A stretch of DNA of 64,000 nt, taken from the NCBI GenBank assembly GCA_030760725.1, contig JASWHV010000005.1:25553241-25617240 (forward strand), written 5' to 3'. Position 1 is the stretch's first letter. Each line of letters opens with the position of its first letter. The position numbers and the translations under genes are program-made. The stretch is from Neostapfia colusana. Taxonomy: Eukaryota > Streptophyta > Magnoliopsida > Poales > Poaceae. Shown in pieces: positions 1-11,228 of this stretch. The notes beneath the pieces were generated by a model, which was given only the letters and a program-made list of their open reading frames with translations, had not been told where the DNA came from and did no database searches.

Positions 1-1010
1 ATTCTGTGTGGGTGATCATCGATCGGCTCACCAAAGTTGCCCATTTCATCCCGGTCAACACCAACTACAACGCCAAGAAGTACGATGAACTGTACATCTC
101 ACGGATCCTATGCTTGTACGGCGTACCCCGTACTATCATATTGGATCGGGGCACTTTATTTGTGTCCCGTTTTTGGGAGCATCTGCATGCTGCATTGGGG
201 ACGAAGCTGATCCGTAGTTCAGCATACCACCCGCAGACGGATGGGCAAACGGAGCGGGTAAATCAGATCTTAGAAGACATGCTACGAGCTTGCGCTATCG
301 ACCACGGCAAGAATTGGGATGATCACTTGCCGTTAGCCGAGTTTTCGTACAACAATGGGTACCAAGCCAGCACCAAGATGGCACCCTACGAGGTGCTATA
401 CGAGAGAAAATGCTGCACACCATTGAACTGGTGTGAGTCTGGTGAAAGGGTTACCTTCGGGATTGACCTTGTCAACAACGCGGAAGAAAAGGTTCAACAG
501 ATTCAAGCGAACCTAAAAGCCGCTCAATCCCGTCAGAAACAGTATGCGGATCGGAGAAGGCGCCCATTACAATTCGAAGTTGGAGATCACGTATATCTAC
601 GGGTGTCTCCAATGAAGGGCGTAAACAGATTCGGGGTGAGAGGAAAGTTGGCACCCCGATTCATCGGTCCATTTCAGATTACCGAAAGATGTGGATCAGT
701 GGCATACCGGCTACAATTACCAGAAGCACTTTCCGGTGCGCACGACGTCATTCACATTGCCCAGCTGAGGAAGTGTCTTAAGCTATCAACTACCGTTCAG
801 CTGGAAGACATCGAAGAACTGCAACCGGATCTCACCTATCGGGAGGAACCGGTTCAGATTATTGACGAAAAGGCCCGAACCACACGCAACCGTACGTTGT
901 GGTTCTACAAGGTTCAATGGAGCAATCACTCCGTGGACGAAGTGACATGGGAGAGCGAAGGATTTCTTCGCGCCAACTACCCCGACTTTTTCACGTCGCA
1001 TATCCGGTAA
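1..1010 (+). CDS. pol: R1 Ty3/Gypsy integrase-chromodomain tail (5' part outside window)
   Basis: C-terminal part of a chromovirus polyprotein that joins reverse-transcribed DNA to the host chromosome. The frame is already open at the window edge, and position 6 is a GTG valine codon rather than a start. Counting from there, the second catalytic Asp is at residue 47 (LDRG) and the catalytic Glu at residue 83 (QTERVN), which gives the D35E spacing of integrases. The first catalytic Asp lies off the left edge. A basic region and the GPF..ITE..GSVAYRLQLP module follow (about 185-255), then a chromodomain-like end (FYKVQWSNHSVDEVTWESE, about 297-316) of the type found in Tekay/Del chromoviruses. 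The stop at 1008-1010 lies just before the polypurine tract. No lesion is visible in this part. Confidence 0.93.
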   Translation, partial: SVWVIIDRLTKVAHFIPVNTNYNAKKYDELYISRILCLYGVPRTIILDRGTLFVSRFWEHLHAALGTKLIRSSAYHPQTDGQTERVNQILEDMLRACAIDHGKNWDDHLPLAEFSYNNGYQASTKMAPYEVLYERKCCTPLNWCESGERVTFGIDLVNNAEEKVQQIQANLKAAQSRQKQYADRRRRPLQFEVGDHVYLRVSPMKGVNRFGVRGKLAPRFIGPFQITERCGSVAYRLQLPEALSGAHDVIHIAQLRKCLKLSTTVQLEDIEELQPDLTYREEPVQIIDEKARTTRNRTLWFYKVQWSNHSVDEVTWESEGFLRANYPDFFTSHIR

Positions 1011-1066
1011 TTTTCCACCGTCCTCTCTCTCATTCTCACCTTATAATCTCGGGACGAGATTCTTTT

Positions 1067-1079
1067 AAGGGGGGAGGAA
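1067..1079 (+). other. R1 polypurine tract
   Basis: Purine run AAGGGGGGAGGAA directly before the LTR first base (TGTAAGGG at 1080). This is the usual plus-strand primer site of LTR retrotransposons. Other elements here have near-identical tracts preceded by the same CGGGACGAGATTC stretch. Confidence 0.9.
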
Positions 1080-3673
1080 TGTAAGGGCCTCAGTTTCTGA
1101 CACATATTTGAAGTGTTCATCACCATACACACACACACCTCATTTGAGGAAAGATGATTAACACAAATGAAGAGCAAGTAACCACCATCAACATGCTCAT
1201 TAGAGAACAAACTCACTTATTGCAAAAGTGGTATTTCCCACATGTGATATAGAGGGGCTGGGCATATGAAAACTCCTACACATTGCTAAGGATGTCCATG
1301 CCAAGTTTCACCCAAATTCAAAACCTTTTTGAGGTCTTTTTGGGTATAGCTAGAAAGAGGGCAGTTTGAAACCATATTCAAATTCAAACTGTTTTTATCC
1401 AATGAATTTAAAAGTGGGAGGCATATTCTTATTCAGCACATTTTTGTGAGCTCACACACCAATTTTCACTCCATTTGGAGTTGATCTTGACATGCGCTAA
1501 GTGGGACAAATTCAAACTTTATTTGAATTCCCAACTGAACTTGTGCTGAAATTCATTCAAACCAAACCCAATTTGGATTCTAATCAATTCAAATGGCTCA
1601 TGGGTGAATAATTTGAATCACCAAGGGTATTTTAGGGCTCACTGTTTACAACAGTGATTAGGAGTAAATTTCAGAGGTTAAAACCCCGGGTGGGACCCAC
1701 ATGTCATAGAGAGAAGGAGGCAAAACTTGCACACAAAGTCACAGCCTCGGTGGGAAATTCCACTGAGCAGCTGTCGGCTGTGCCACCGAGCAGCCACCGG
1801 CGCCACCAGCTGCTTCCCCTCTACGCGCGCTGGCGCCCAGGGCGGCTTACTCGCGCCTCCATGCGACCGGCACCGCCTCAGCCGAGCAGGAGTCGGCCGG
1901 CTTTATCTTCTCGCGTGTGAACCCGAGCGGCGGCAGTTCTTCTCCCCGCAGCTCACTGCTCGATCGAGAAAACCAGCAAAACAATCTCCTCCTTCGTTCC
2001 TGTGCTCCTAGACAGCAATCTGAGGCCGCACTCTACCTCCCCAACGCCAGAAACCCCGAGCTCCGACCTCCTTAGCCCGAAAACGATCGCCACCGCGGCG
2101 ACCTAACCTTAGCCGCGAGTCAGGCGCCCATGGACAGCGTTCCACAGGCATTTTCACGGTCCAGCAAGAGAGGCAACAGGAGCGCGCGACCACCGTGCTG
2201 CTCTCCTCCAAGTTTGGAAGCAAACCGTGAAGAATCCACGGTGAATTCTCAGTTTTTGCTCCGGCGACCTTAAACTGATCTTCCGGTACGGATCCTTCAA
2301 ATTATCGCTCTATGATCCTTCTCTAGCTATCAAATCGTGCACATAGACGCTGGACTAGCCGGCGATCAAGTTCCTTTCTGCATCCGTGGTATGAAATCGA
2401 CTAGGAGTGATGAATTTCGAGCTCGATCAAGGGCGGTGATGGCGGGCACGCTCGGTCACACGGTGCCGACCGACTTGCCGCCATCTTTGAACCCTTTTGA
2501 CACCTTGTCGAGCTTCCTAGAGGTACACTGATGCTGTAGAACCGATTGTTCCAAATGTTGGCGGGTTAGAACCCACGGTCGACGGCGCCGAACCTCAACC
2601 GAGGCTGCGGCACGTCGCCGGGCTATTTCCTGTCACCGCCAGCCCGAACTGACACCACCGACGTGTTCCTCAACGTCGACAACCCCCTCGCGGCGAGTTT
2701 CAGACCATGGGAGGTCTGGCAGCAGCGAGCCGGCGAGCTCCGGGTCTGCTCCGGCGAGGGCGGCGGCGCGGGCGCGAGAGAGCGTCGGGAGGAAGACGAA
2801 GCCGGCTGGCCCACGCGTCAGCAGCTGAAAAATTTAAATCGGGATCGGGTGTGGCCGGGATCAGCTGTGCTGGCGCGCAGAAACCCCGCAGACCACAGTG
2901 TGCCGTCGCCTCGGCGTGCGACTCGTGTCCCCAGGGCCCACCTGCGAGTTTAAACTTTTCCCCGATTTTCAGATTTCCTTCAAACTTCAAATCCTCATAA
3001 CTTTGGCTAGAAAGCTCCAAATCGAGTGAACCAAATTTTGTTGGATTCATCTCTCTGAGCCCTTTCCAGCAAATCAAGTTTCACTTCATGAAAACCCTTA
3101 TTTCTTCAGAATTAATTCCTCAAAATTTAAAATGTTAGGAATTTTAACTGGAGAATCCTTTGGACAAAAATCCTGAAATTTTGCTGGGATGTTCACCAAA
3201 ATATCTTTGAACTACCATAAGAATTTCAAATCCATTTGAGATCATTTGATCCACCTAATGGTGTGATTAGTGAAACTGTTCCAGAGAAAATAGAAAATGT
3301 TCAGAAACATTTTCAGAAATTTCTCTGAAATTGTTTAGCTCATATCCTTAGCTAGGAACCTCCAAATTAAGTGAGACCAACTCCATTAGAACCCTCTGAA
3401 AATCTAGTTTTCAGAAAGTCATAGTTTGTTTCATGAAAATCCTTAGAACACCCTAAAAGCCTTCAATTAAGGTCAAGTACATAATTAATTGTGGAGGGCT
3501 CAAATGAGCTTTGCTGCAACTAAAACTTGACCAAGTCTCTGTTTAGGTTGTAACCAAGCCACAGTAAAAGTGTCATAGTCATTGAGTCTGTCTAGTGGTA
3601 CTTATAAGTTTCACAAGTTCAAACTTAATACAAATGCATTTAAATTGATATATGTACTTCTTCTATCATGTAG

Positions 3674-4934
3674 TCGCTAAGGTCAAGGAGGAACCCGAAG
3701 TCCTAGACTTTGTTACTCTAGAGGAACAGCTAGCCTACGATAAAGAGCAGCAAGGCAAGCTCCAGTTTGCATTAACCTTTTTACAAATTTCTATTGTTTT
3801 GAGCATTTACTTGAGTACCATGAATACTTGCATTAGAGTCTTGTTTGGAAACCCAATTGCATAGCCAAGAAAACCATGGGTTGGGTTTAGGATTGCAAAC
3901 CCCGTTAGCTACTGCAATGCTATGATAGTGTAGGATTCGGTACAAGTCGAGTAGTTGGAACTACTCGCGAGAATAGGCTAGAGGCACATCGCTCGGGTAG
4001 AGATAGCACATAATAAACATGGCAAGAAAGATGAGACCAAGCGGAGAGTAAGGGCAGCAGGACTTTTGGGCCTGTGTGCTGTAGCTCCGCTTGTGTCGAT
4101 TGAGGACCGATCCGTGTGCGGGCCTGTTGAACAAGCTAGAACAGTACCGAAGACCTACCGGCTATATGGGAACCGGGAAACCGATGTAACTCGGGTAGCT
4201 GAGTGTTGAGGCATAGCTGGTCGTTCAGAGGGTAGGTTGAGAGCTGGAGGTGTAAATCGGCTGGCGGCACTGAGATGCGTGTGCAGAGACCTCTTGCTCG
4301 GGACGATTGGACCGGTTCAACATTTGGCTAACGGGTGAAAGGTAGTTGCGTACGGCATCCGTGATGGTTGTTGTAGGCAACATCGAGTACGGGCGTACGT
4401 GACGGGTTATTCGGGTAACCCTGCAGGTGTAAATCGATTATAATCGCCGTCCCTCGCTGTCAGTGAGTACCACTTGTTCACTGTACCGTGACGTAGAAAG
4501 AACAGGCTAGTTGCATGTTAAAATGTTGCTGATTGAAAGATGGACTTGATTGCTAATGATTTGCTGTCGTTTAGAGCTAACTAAAGTTCTTTTCAACTTT
4601 GGGCAAAGTACATGAGAGAAATGCGTTTCTTGTTTGATTGCGGCTCTCTCATGTGCCTTAGCATAAGGTTCTCTACAACCTGCTGCTAAAACTTGAAAGT
4701 AAGGTTCTACTAATTAGGCGAGTCCTTTGCAAATGATTTTACCTCATGTACCCATCACCCCTCATGTAGAAGTTCCATGTTTAGGTGAGACGGGTCAGAC
4801 TTGCTGAGCCTTCGTGCTCACTGCTTGTGTTTGAAGCTTTTGCAGGGTTCTATGAGGAAGGGACTCCCGAAGAGGAGACGGAACCCCAGGAGGGGAACCC
4901 CGTCGAGTGGGAGTCGTGCACGCCACAGAGTTAG
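3674..4934 (+). CDS. LTR gene, two 3' exons, R1 copy (diverged family)
   Basis: Two small exons I infer from comparison of ten LTRs: exon A 3674-3754 (81 nt) and exon B 4846-4934 (89 nt, stop TAG 4932-4934). Exon A follows a CATGTAG acceptor and ends CAAG before a GC donor (GCAAG). Exon B follows TTTTGCAG. Joining gives phase 1 at both ends, as in the other family. The encoded peptide is acidic: VAKVKEEPEVLDF starts exon A, DKEQQG ends it, and exon B ends VEWESCTPQS. The shared points with the other family are PEVLDF, the Gln run at the junction and the terminal EWE..TP. Exon B is three codons shorter than elsewhere, still in frame. Function and 5' exon are unknown. Unspliced read-through would give a different tail in each copy, which argues for splicing. 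Confidence 0.6.
3948..3967 (+). repeat. Conserved intronic hairpin CGAGTAG/CTACTCG (R1 LTR)
   Basis: Perfect 7-bp stem CGAGTAG/CTACTCG with a 6-nt loop, inside the intron between exons A and B. The same stem is present in the LTRs of the other family with a 7-nt loop (for example 12594-12614), so the stem is kept while the loop length changes. Confidence 0.7.
4805..4820 (+). repeat. Conserved hairpin TGAGC/GCTCA upstream of exon B acceptor (R1 LTR)
   Basis: Stem TGAGC/GCTCA with loop CTTCGT, ending about 25 nt before the exon B acceptor AG. It occurs at the same place in the other LTRs with altered loops, and also in R8. Confidence 0.65.
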
Positions 4935-5055
4935 TGTACGTGTGTGCTAGCAAGGACACGTTCAAGGGCTGAACGTGAACTTGATGCGTAGTCTACGCCC
5001 GTGAGTGTAGACTGGACTTATTTTGATGTACAAATGCTCATAAACAACTTTATGT

Positions 5056-5061
5056 AATAAA
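5056..5061 (+). terminator. Poly(A) signal AATAAA of R1 LTR
   Basis: AATAAA about 100 bp before the LTR end and about 120 bp after the exon B stop. This fits a 3' end for both the LTR gene and the genomic transcript. Confidence 0.55.
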
Positions 5062-5164
5062 AGTTTTGCTTCCGCTTTGTACCTTTGATGTGTGTTATCC
5101 GGTGCTGTGCAACGCAGCACCCCTCAACGTGATCCTGGCTCGACAAGACCGTGGGGTCGTGTCA

Positions 5165-6237
5165 CCGCCTGGCCACACGTAAAGCATGTGTAGCGAGGCG
5201 GTCCTCCGCTGATTGGTGGACGGAAACCCGGGGCACATTGTGGCGGTGGAAATGCCCGGTGCTGCTGTTGCAGTCGCGGTGGTGGCATCGACGGTCAAAA
5301 CGGGGATGGCTGAAAAGAATGACCCCCCGAAATGCTGAGGTCGCGCCGGTGGATGCCACTGCTGACCGGATGGTGTCAGATACACCATACGGTATTTCTG
5401 GGGAGCTCCACCCCCACTGCAGGGTGGAGTGCTGCGCTTCCGCTGCTCAGCCGCCAACTCCCGCTGAGCATCTTCTCGCATGATTGCGGCGTTGACTAGA
5501 TCATTGAATGTGCCGCGATTGCATTGGACGAGATGCGTCTTCAACTCGGGGTGTAACGCTCGATAGAAGTGCTCCCGCTTCTTCTCCTCGGTGGAGACGT
5601 AGTCCGAAACGTATTGCGCCAGATGGTTGAAGGCACGGGAGTAGTCATGGGCACTTCTCCCGCCCTGCTTCAGCTCCAAGAACTCTTGGAACTTACGCTT
5701 CATTATCCCGGTAGGGATATGGTAGGCGCCGAACGCCTCCCGGAATTCTTCCCACTCCACGGCATGGCCAGCCGGACGTGAGGCGACATAATTCGCCCAC
5801 TACGCACCAGCGGCACCGTGAAGCTGCTGCGCCGCAAACAGAGTCTTTTGCCACTCCGTACATTGGAGCAGCCCGAACTTGGACTCAATTGTCCGCAGCC
5901 AGTTGTCGGCCTCCAGTGGTTCTGCTGCTTCGGTGAACACCGGAGGGTGCGTACTCATGAAATCCGAGTACGTCACAACATGGGGATCACGAGGCCCCCT
6001 CTCTTGACGCCCTGTCTTGACGCCCCCCTCCTGGGACGTATTCTGCATGATCGTGCGGAGCAGGTCGGTCTGCTCCTCACGACCACCCACCAGTGCCGCA
6101 ATCACATCCGCTAGCGTAAGCGGAGGCAGCGGTAGTGGTTGTTGTTGCGGGGTGCTATCGTAGGCAGGTGGCTGGGAGTCATCACCCCACTGCTGGCTAG
6201 AGCCACCAATCTCATGTGTGGTCCGAGTGCGAACCAT
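5165..6237 (-). pseudogene. gag: R2 gag, broken and cut by R1
   Basis: Gag polyprotein start of R2, beginning MVRTRTTHEIGGSS at 6237. It has the Gln/Pro run, the segment TLADVIAALVGGREEQTDLL, and the retrotransposon gag core (PPVFTEAAEPLEADNW to the FNHLAQYVSDY region). Lesions: a Trp codon has become TAG at 5800-5802, and an extra G in a G run near 5312-5317 shifts the frame. The remainder is cut at 5164/5165 by the R1 LTR inside the CCHC zinc knuckle, right after CFTCGQA. The rest of R2 should lie left of R1, outside the window. In a working element Gag forms the particle and binds the RNA; this copy cannot do so. Confidence 0.9.
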
Positions 6238-8201
6238 CTACAACCATACGACAATAAACATCAGTCCCGCAACATATTTCATGCAGTCCAATAAAATGGG
6301 CATAAACATAATGACAGTAAAACATGCGATACATCTCGTATGCAGATAATGTAATAACTTTGCACAAGCTACACCATTATCAGATCAAATACAAGCTAGT
6401 TAAATCCAATTTGACGGACTTCCTCTTTGGAAGTTCATCTCAACTAGGTTTGGTCACTACGAGACATTGACATCGCTTTATCATCATGTATACTACCCTT
6501 TTATCTTCAATACGACACAAACATGGTCTCTAGCAAAAGAAACTTGAGTAAGACATATACCCAAATGTTTCACTAGTTGAAGATAACCACTCATGAGTAT
6601 GTTCTACCCTATTGGAAGTACTTAAAACCCCCTTAGGGTACACAATCTCTCAAATGAGTTCAACTGTCATCCCTCTATCAGAATGATCAGTTTCTACATA
6701 TCCCAGATTTTGATCTGGTTCTGGACATTTTCATGACTCAAGCTGAATATCAAAGTTAAATTTAACTTCAGTATCTTTCCAACGAGTATTTATTTGCCCA
6801 CAGATCCGCTTTGGTTTACACGTTATGGTAATTCAAAGTCAACAGAATTTCTGGAAGAATTTCAACAGCACCTCCTGTGGAGTTGCTGTTTTCAACTCAC
6901 ATTTTCACTGAATTCCGTGCTGAAAATACAGAAACTTTGGATTACAAAAATGTAACGCATCTCCTACCCTTTCTATAGATGTATGATATGAAATTTTTTG
7001 ATTTTTCTACTGTAAGTTATGCTTGAAAAACAGAACAGTCCAGAGGATGTTTTTGACTCTGTCCTGATTCTGGACAGTTCACCATCCTCTGAAATTTCGG
7101 CCATCTTAAGGTGTGATTTATCTCTGGGAGCCTACAACAAAGTTGTAGAGAACTTAAACACCTTTCCAGAACTTATTCCCACACCTCCATTGGCCATATA
7201 ATCTGTGGGTTATGCTCTGTCAAAGTTCAGCAAAATTGCTGCCCAAAACAGAGCACTCTGTTTTTCAATCCCTTGGACTACACTGATCAACTATTACATT
7301 TTTCTACCCAACCAGGGTCCTAAATGTTGAAACTTAGGGATTTTAATTCCTTGTTACCATTATCTTTCATGCACATGCCTAACGATATGTCGGTACTACG
7401 TTCCTCACAAAATAAAATCCTAACCGGATTATACCGGCATATACGTCTCAATTGTGGCACTAAACGGTCTCTCACACACGTATACTACACAGGATACATA
7501 CGTGGTTAGTACCTGCATAAGACCATACAATAATTATGCACTCAAAGGTTATATCCATTTCAGGCAGGACCATATTTGGAAGTAAATACAAACGCACGTA
7601 TCATTGCCATACGGCCGTCCTTGAGTTAAGCCATGTCTCAAGGTACGTGATCGTGTTTTAACACCACAAGACGGGGAACCCGAGTAGAGCGTGAACGGGT
7701 CGTCACGGTTGGGAATTTTATCACCCCAACAGATACCACGTATTGCCCTGCAGGGCACGCCGATGGCAAGCGCTGCGTATGTCCTCCTGGGCTATTTCCA
7801 GACGAACACACTTTCACGTTACTGACCACGCGATGGGGTCTCCACTTATTTGCCTAATGCACGCTAGGGATCAGCGTTTCATATGAACTCAGGAACATGA
7901 AGAGTCCAAGAGCTTCATTTTGACGTCTCACACCAAGCTGTGAGACCTATCCCTGAACCACGTTCCTCGTCAGGGGAGCTAACCGAAATTGAACCGCTTT
8001 CGGTGGCGTTCCTTACCGTTCTTACCAGAGCGTAGGTGCGTCCTTACATAATTAAAATTTAGAATTATAACACATATGTTAATCTTGCCACTTTAAGTAA
8101 CTATGCTAATATATTCCTTATTTGGGCAACTACCGAATCCTCACCGTAAACCTAAGTTTTCCCGTAATACAGTCCTTAATTAATGTGCTATCCCCAATGC
8201 C
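6238..8201 (-). other. R2 untranslated leader between primer site and gag
   Basis: About 2 kb without a real ORF, homologous to the leaders of R3, R4, R6 and R7. It carries TTGTAG directly before the gag ATG (6238-6243), a splice-acceptor-like site, and a three-hairpin cluster near the primer end. The rest is AT-rich and shows no other structure that I can support. Confidence 0.8.
7925..8004 (-). promoter_or_regulatory. Three-hairpin cluster in R2 leader (candidate packaging signal)
   Basis: Three adjacent stems: GTCTCACA/TGTGAGAC (7925-7932 with 7939-7946, perfect 8 bp, 6-nt loop), CCCTGA/TCAGGG (7951-7956 with 7970-7975), and ACCGAAA/TTTCGGT (7982-7988 with 7998-8004). The same three are found in order in R3, R4 and R7. 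The packaging role is inference from their place downstream of the primer site. Confidence 0.6.
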
Positions 8202-8213
8202 GCTCTGATAACA
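8202..8213 (-). other. R2 primer binding site (initiator tRNA-Met type, one change)
   Basis: On the minus strand this reads TGTTATCAGAGC, one base away from TGGTATCAGAGC, the complement of the 3' end of plant initiator tRNA-Met. It sits 3 nt inside the LTR edge. Confidence 0.88.
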
Positions 8214-8473
8214 GCCTGCGGCGGACCGGAATCCGCTCATCCAGGATCGCAGAGGGTGGTGCCACACGATGCGACAACTTACAGCACACATCATAAAGAT
8301 ACATTGTATTACATTGAAAACCAACTGAAATGTACAAAGTAGTACACTACTCAGTTACAAACTAATGTTTATATTACACAGCGGAAGTTAAATTTGTACA
8401 ACTCACGCCCGCCTATCTAGCAAAAGTCGGTTGCCCAGTCCTAGGGCAACCCACACTAGCTGCACTCCTCAGC

Positions 8474-9676
8474 TTAGCGCGGCGTGTACGGCTCCCACTC
8501 AGCCGTGGTCCCCGACGGAGGGTAACCCTCGCCGGTAGACTCGTAACCCGAGTCCGTGGGTGGCTCTTCACCTGAAAAACACCTAAGCAGCAACCATGAG
8601 CACAATGTCTCAACAAGACTTAACCGACTAACCAACGCATGAAACTCTACATGTAGTGTACAACGATCATGGGATGGTAAATTTCAGCAAATGGACACGC
8701 CTACAAGTTCATCCTTAGTTCATCGTTTAGCCAAAAGTTAACAGTTCATGAATATGATTTTTAGTGAGCAATATTTGATGGCACACATGTAGGAATACAA
8801 TTATAGCATAACAGCAATATTGAATCATCACATTTCATATATTAGCCTACGTCACGACTCAGTGAACAAGCGGTACTCGTCACCACGAGGGACGGCGAAT
8901 CGACTCGATATACACCTGCAGGAATACCCGAAGAGCACGTCACGTACGCCCACCCGTGGAGCTTCACAGCATGCTCACTCGATGTCGTACGGGACAACCT
9001 TTCACCCAACAGCCCAAACGTTGAACCGGTCGCACCGAAACGGACAGGAGGTTCCCTACACGGAGCATCTCTCTATGCCCGTTAGCAGATTTCCACCTTG
9101 CTGCCCTCAACCTACACCTATAAATTGGTGTGCTATGCCTCGGCGCCCGTAGGTTACATCGGTTTACCGGGGCCCATATATCCTATATGCCTTCGGTACG
9201 TTCAATACTTGCTCTGCAGGGCTGCACACGGATCGATCCTCAATCGACACGGACAGGGCTGCGCACACAAGACTTTCTCTTGCTGTGCCCTAGCCCCTGC
9301 CTAGTCTCTTTTTCATTACTAAAGTGATCTCACATCACTCGAACCAATCCCGTGTGTCCCAAGCCTAACTCGCGAGTAGATTCCAACTACTCGACTTGTA
9401 CCGAAGTCCTATGAATGATTAAGCATAGCCTGTCTACTCGAGGACTTAGACACTACCCTCACTCTTATGGGAAACATCTAGTTATGCATTTGGGGTTTCA
9501 TCCACCCTACACCTAATGCACATATACATACCTCATACTAAGTATGTAAACAAAGCAAAACTTTGTACAACGGTTTAATGCAAATCGGGGCTTGCCTTGT
9601 TGCTGCTGGTCAGTTGTTAGGGCTTCGTCCGGAAGAAGGAAGTCGAGCACTTCCTGAGTTTCCTCGCCTTCAGCGA
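8474..9676 (-). CDS. LTR gene, two 3' exons, R2 copy
   Basis: Exon A 9596-9676 (81 nt) and exon B 8474-8571 (98 nt), with an intron of 1024 nt whose donor is GC (GCAAG) and whose acceptor is TTTTCAG. The frame is open through both exons. Exon A reads VAEGEETQEVLDFLLPDE and then the Gln run; exon B reads EEPPTDSGYESTGEGYPPSG and ends AEWEPYTPR. The stop is TAA here instead of the usual TGA, a change that keeps the protein length. A possible first exon lies at 10506-10752. The stop is about 260 bp before the LTR end. Confidence 0.62.
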
Positions 9677-10505
9677 CTACACGTACACGATATACTATAT
9701 GTCAATTTAAATGCAATGTTTAGAACTGAATAAGTAATTACCATAACTCTAGCTTTGGTTCTGAAATTTTTATGGTGGCTTGGTAGAGTCCTAACCAGAG
9801 TCTTGACCAAGTTTCATTGGCAACAAAGTTCATTTGAGCCTTGTACAAATAAAAGCCTATTTGGTCAATATTAGAGCTTCTAAGGAATTCCAGGGGTTTT
9901 CATGGCTCCAACCATTACTCTCTGGAAACTAGAATTTGAGATGGTTCTAGTGGAATGGGTTTCATGTCATTTGAAGAATTCTAGAGGAAGTTATGCCCTA
10001 ACTAAGATTTGAGAAAATCTGAAAAATGTTTCTGTACATTTTTCTATTTTCTCAGGGCAGTTCAATTAATCACACCATTTGGGGAACCAAAAGAACTTGG
10101 ATGGATCTGAAATTTTTACTGTGACTCAAGGATTTTCCAATAAACCACCCAGCCAAATTTCAGAATTTTTCATAAAGTAATTATCCAGATAAAATTCCTA
10201 ACAGTTTAACTTTAGGGAATTAATTCTGGAAAAATATTAAGTTTATTGAGCAGAAATTTGTGTTTCTGGAATGTACTCAAAATGCTGAGTTCAGAAAAAT
10301 TTGGTTCACTGAATGTGGATACTTCTAGCCAAAGTTATGAATTTCTAAAGTTTGGGCCGATCTCCGAATTATTTTCCTACAGAAAATCATCTCCCGCGCT
10401 AAACCGGAGGCTGACAGCGGGGCCCGCCCGTTTAATTTAAACTAATCCCTCGCTCACTCGCGCTTAACACAGCGGCTGACACATAGGACCCCCGCCTTCG
10501 TCTAC

Positions 10506-10752
10506 CTCCCGACGCCGCCGCCCCGAGCCGCCGGAGCTCCGGCGAGGTCGGCGTTCCCGGTGACCTAGCTCGCCAGCGATGGTGAGACTTATCGCCCCCA
10601 CATAATTTTGGATGCTGAGCAAGATGGACATCATGCCGCCGTCGGCTGAACGCCGTAGCTCGCCGGCGATGGGCGCTATGTCTCTGTGCAACACCGGCAA
10701 CGTGTTCCCGCCCTCCCGACCTCCCCTCTTCGCGCGCTAATCGCGTCACCAC
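10506..10752 (-). CDS. Candidate first exon of R2 LTR gene
   Basis: Open frame from ATG at 10752 to a GGGAG|GTAGAC donor at 10506/10505. The 247 nt leave one base over (phase 1), which exon A requires for its first Val codon. The product is basic (HVAGVAQRHSAHRRRATAFS, later TPTSPELRRLGAAASG). It aligns in the same frame with 60885-61224 of the R4 3' LTR. Against it: the R4 5' copy has a deletion and an AT at the donor, and R7 has a frameshift and a stop. This is a tentative model, and the segment may be only GC-rich 5' untranslated RNA. Confidence 0.3.
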
Positions 10753-11221
10753 GTTCAGGGAGACCTTGGGAAGCTCGGCATGACCTTGGTTGGACCCAAA
10801 ACAGCCGGCGCACCGGACCTCACCGGTGACCCCTCTCCCGCCGAACTGTTCTATGGTGAACCTATGGTTCCGGCGGTGGTTCCTTTTCGGTTTTCGATCG
10901 AGGAGGGGCGCAAGAGCCTCTAGACGCTATTTCTCAGCTCTGTTGGACCTCCCACACGACGATCCTCCCGACTTTCTCCTAAACCTAATCGGGTCCCAAA
11001 ATGAGCTCCGCCCCCTAAATTGGGAAATTCTGTGCGCACAAAGGTCGAACCTTGGAACGGTTTGCGCGGTGGTCTCGAGGACAAGCTAGCGCTCCGCTTT
11101 TCGATGGACGTTGAGGGCAGAGGATGATCACAGCTCGGGTGGCAAGGGATCGGAACTCGGGCGGCTAGGCGGCCGTTTACTGAAGTGCGCGAAAACAGGA
11201 GCTTGCCGGAGATTTTGTGCC

Positions 11222-11228
11222 CTTTATA
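11222..11228 (-). promoter_or_regulatory. TATA box of R2 LTR
   Basis: TATAAAG on the minus strand, about 790 bp into the LTR and in the same setting (GGGGGCTATAAAGGG) as the TATA boxes of R4 and R7. Transcription would start about 30 bp further on. Confidence 0.6.

Larger units (their letters stand above)
1080..5164 (+). mobile_element. R1 3' LTR, 4085 bp
   Basis: Long terminal repeat running from TGTAAGGGCC to GTCGTGTCA, so it has TG..CA ends. It follows the R1 polypurine tract and is therefore the 3' LTR; the 5' LTR is off the left edge. After an AT-rich first part with an (AC)n run at 1127-1138 comes a GC-rich module (about 1680-2950), an AT-rich block (2950-3650) and a conserved gene-like 3' part (3674-4934). 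Poly(A) signals follow near the end. The next base (5165) is R2 gag in the opposite strand, so R1 inserted into R2; the right-hand copy of the target duplication should be CCGCC (5165-5169). The LTR is alignable but clearly diverged from the LTRs of R2-R7, and R9 at the right edge is the same family. No clear TATAAA is seen; TTTATC near 1900 is the closest. Confidence 0.9.

Noticed and set aside
3652..3864. 70-codon frame from ATG 3652 read as a complete gene
   Set aside because: Only R1 has this ATG; the frame after the GC donor is different in each LTR. The part shared between copies is exon A alone.
7019..7201. Small frames in the leaders (for example 7019-7201, 14807-15234, 54404-54637)
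   Set aside because: Their frames change between R2, R3, R4, R6 and R7 leaders and they have no shared protein sequence.
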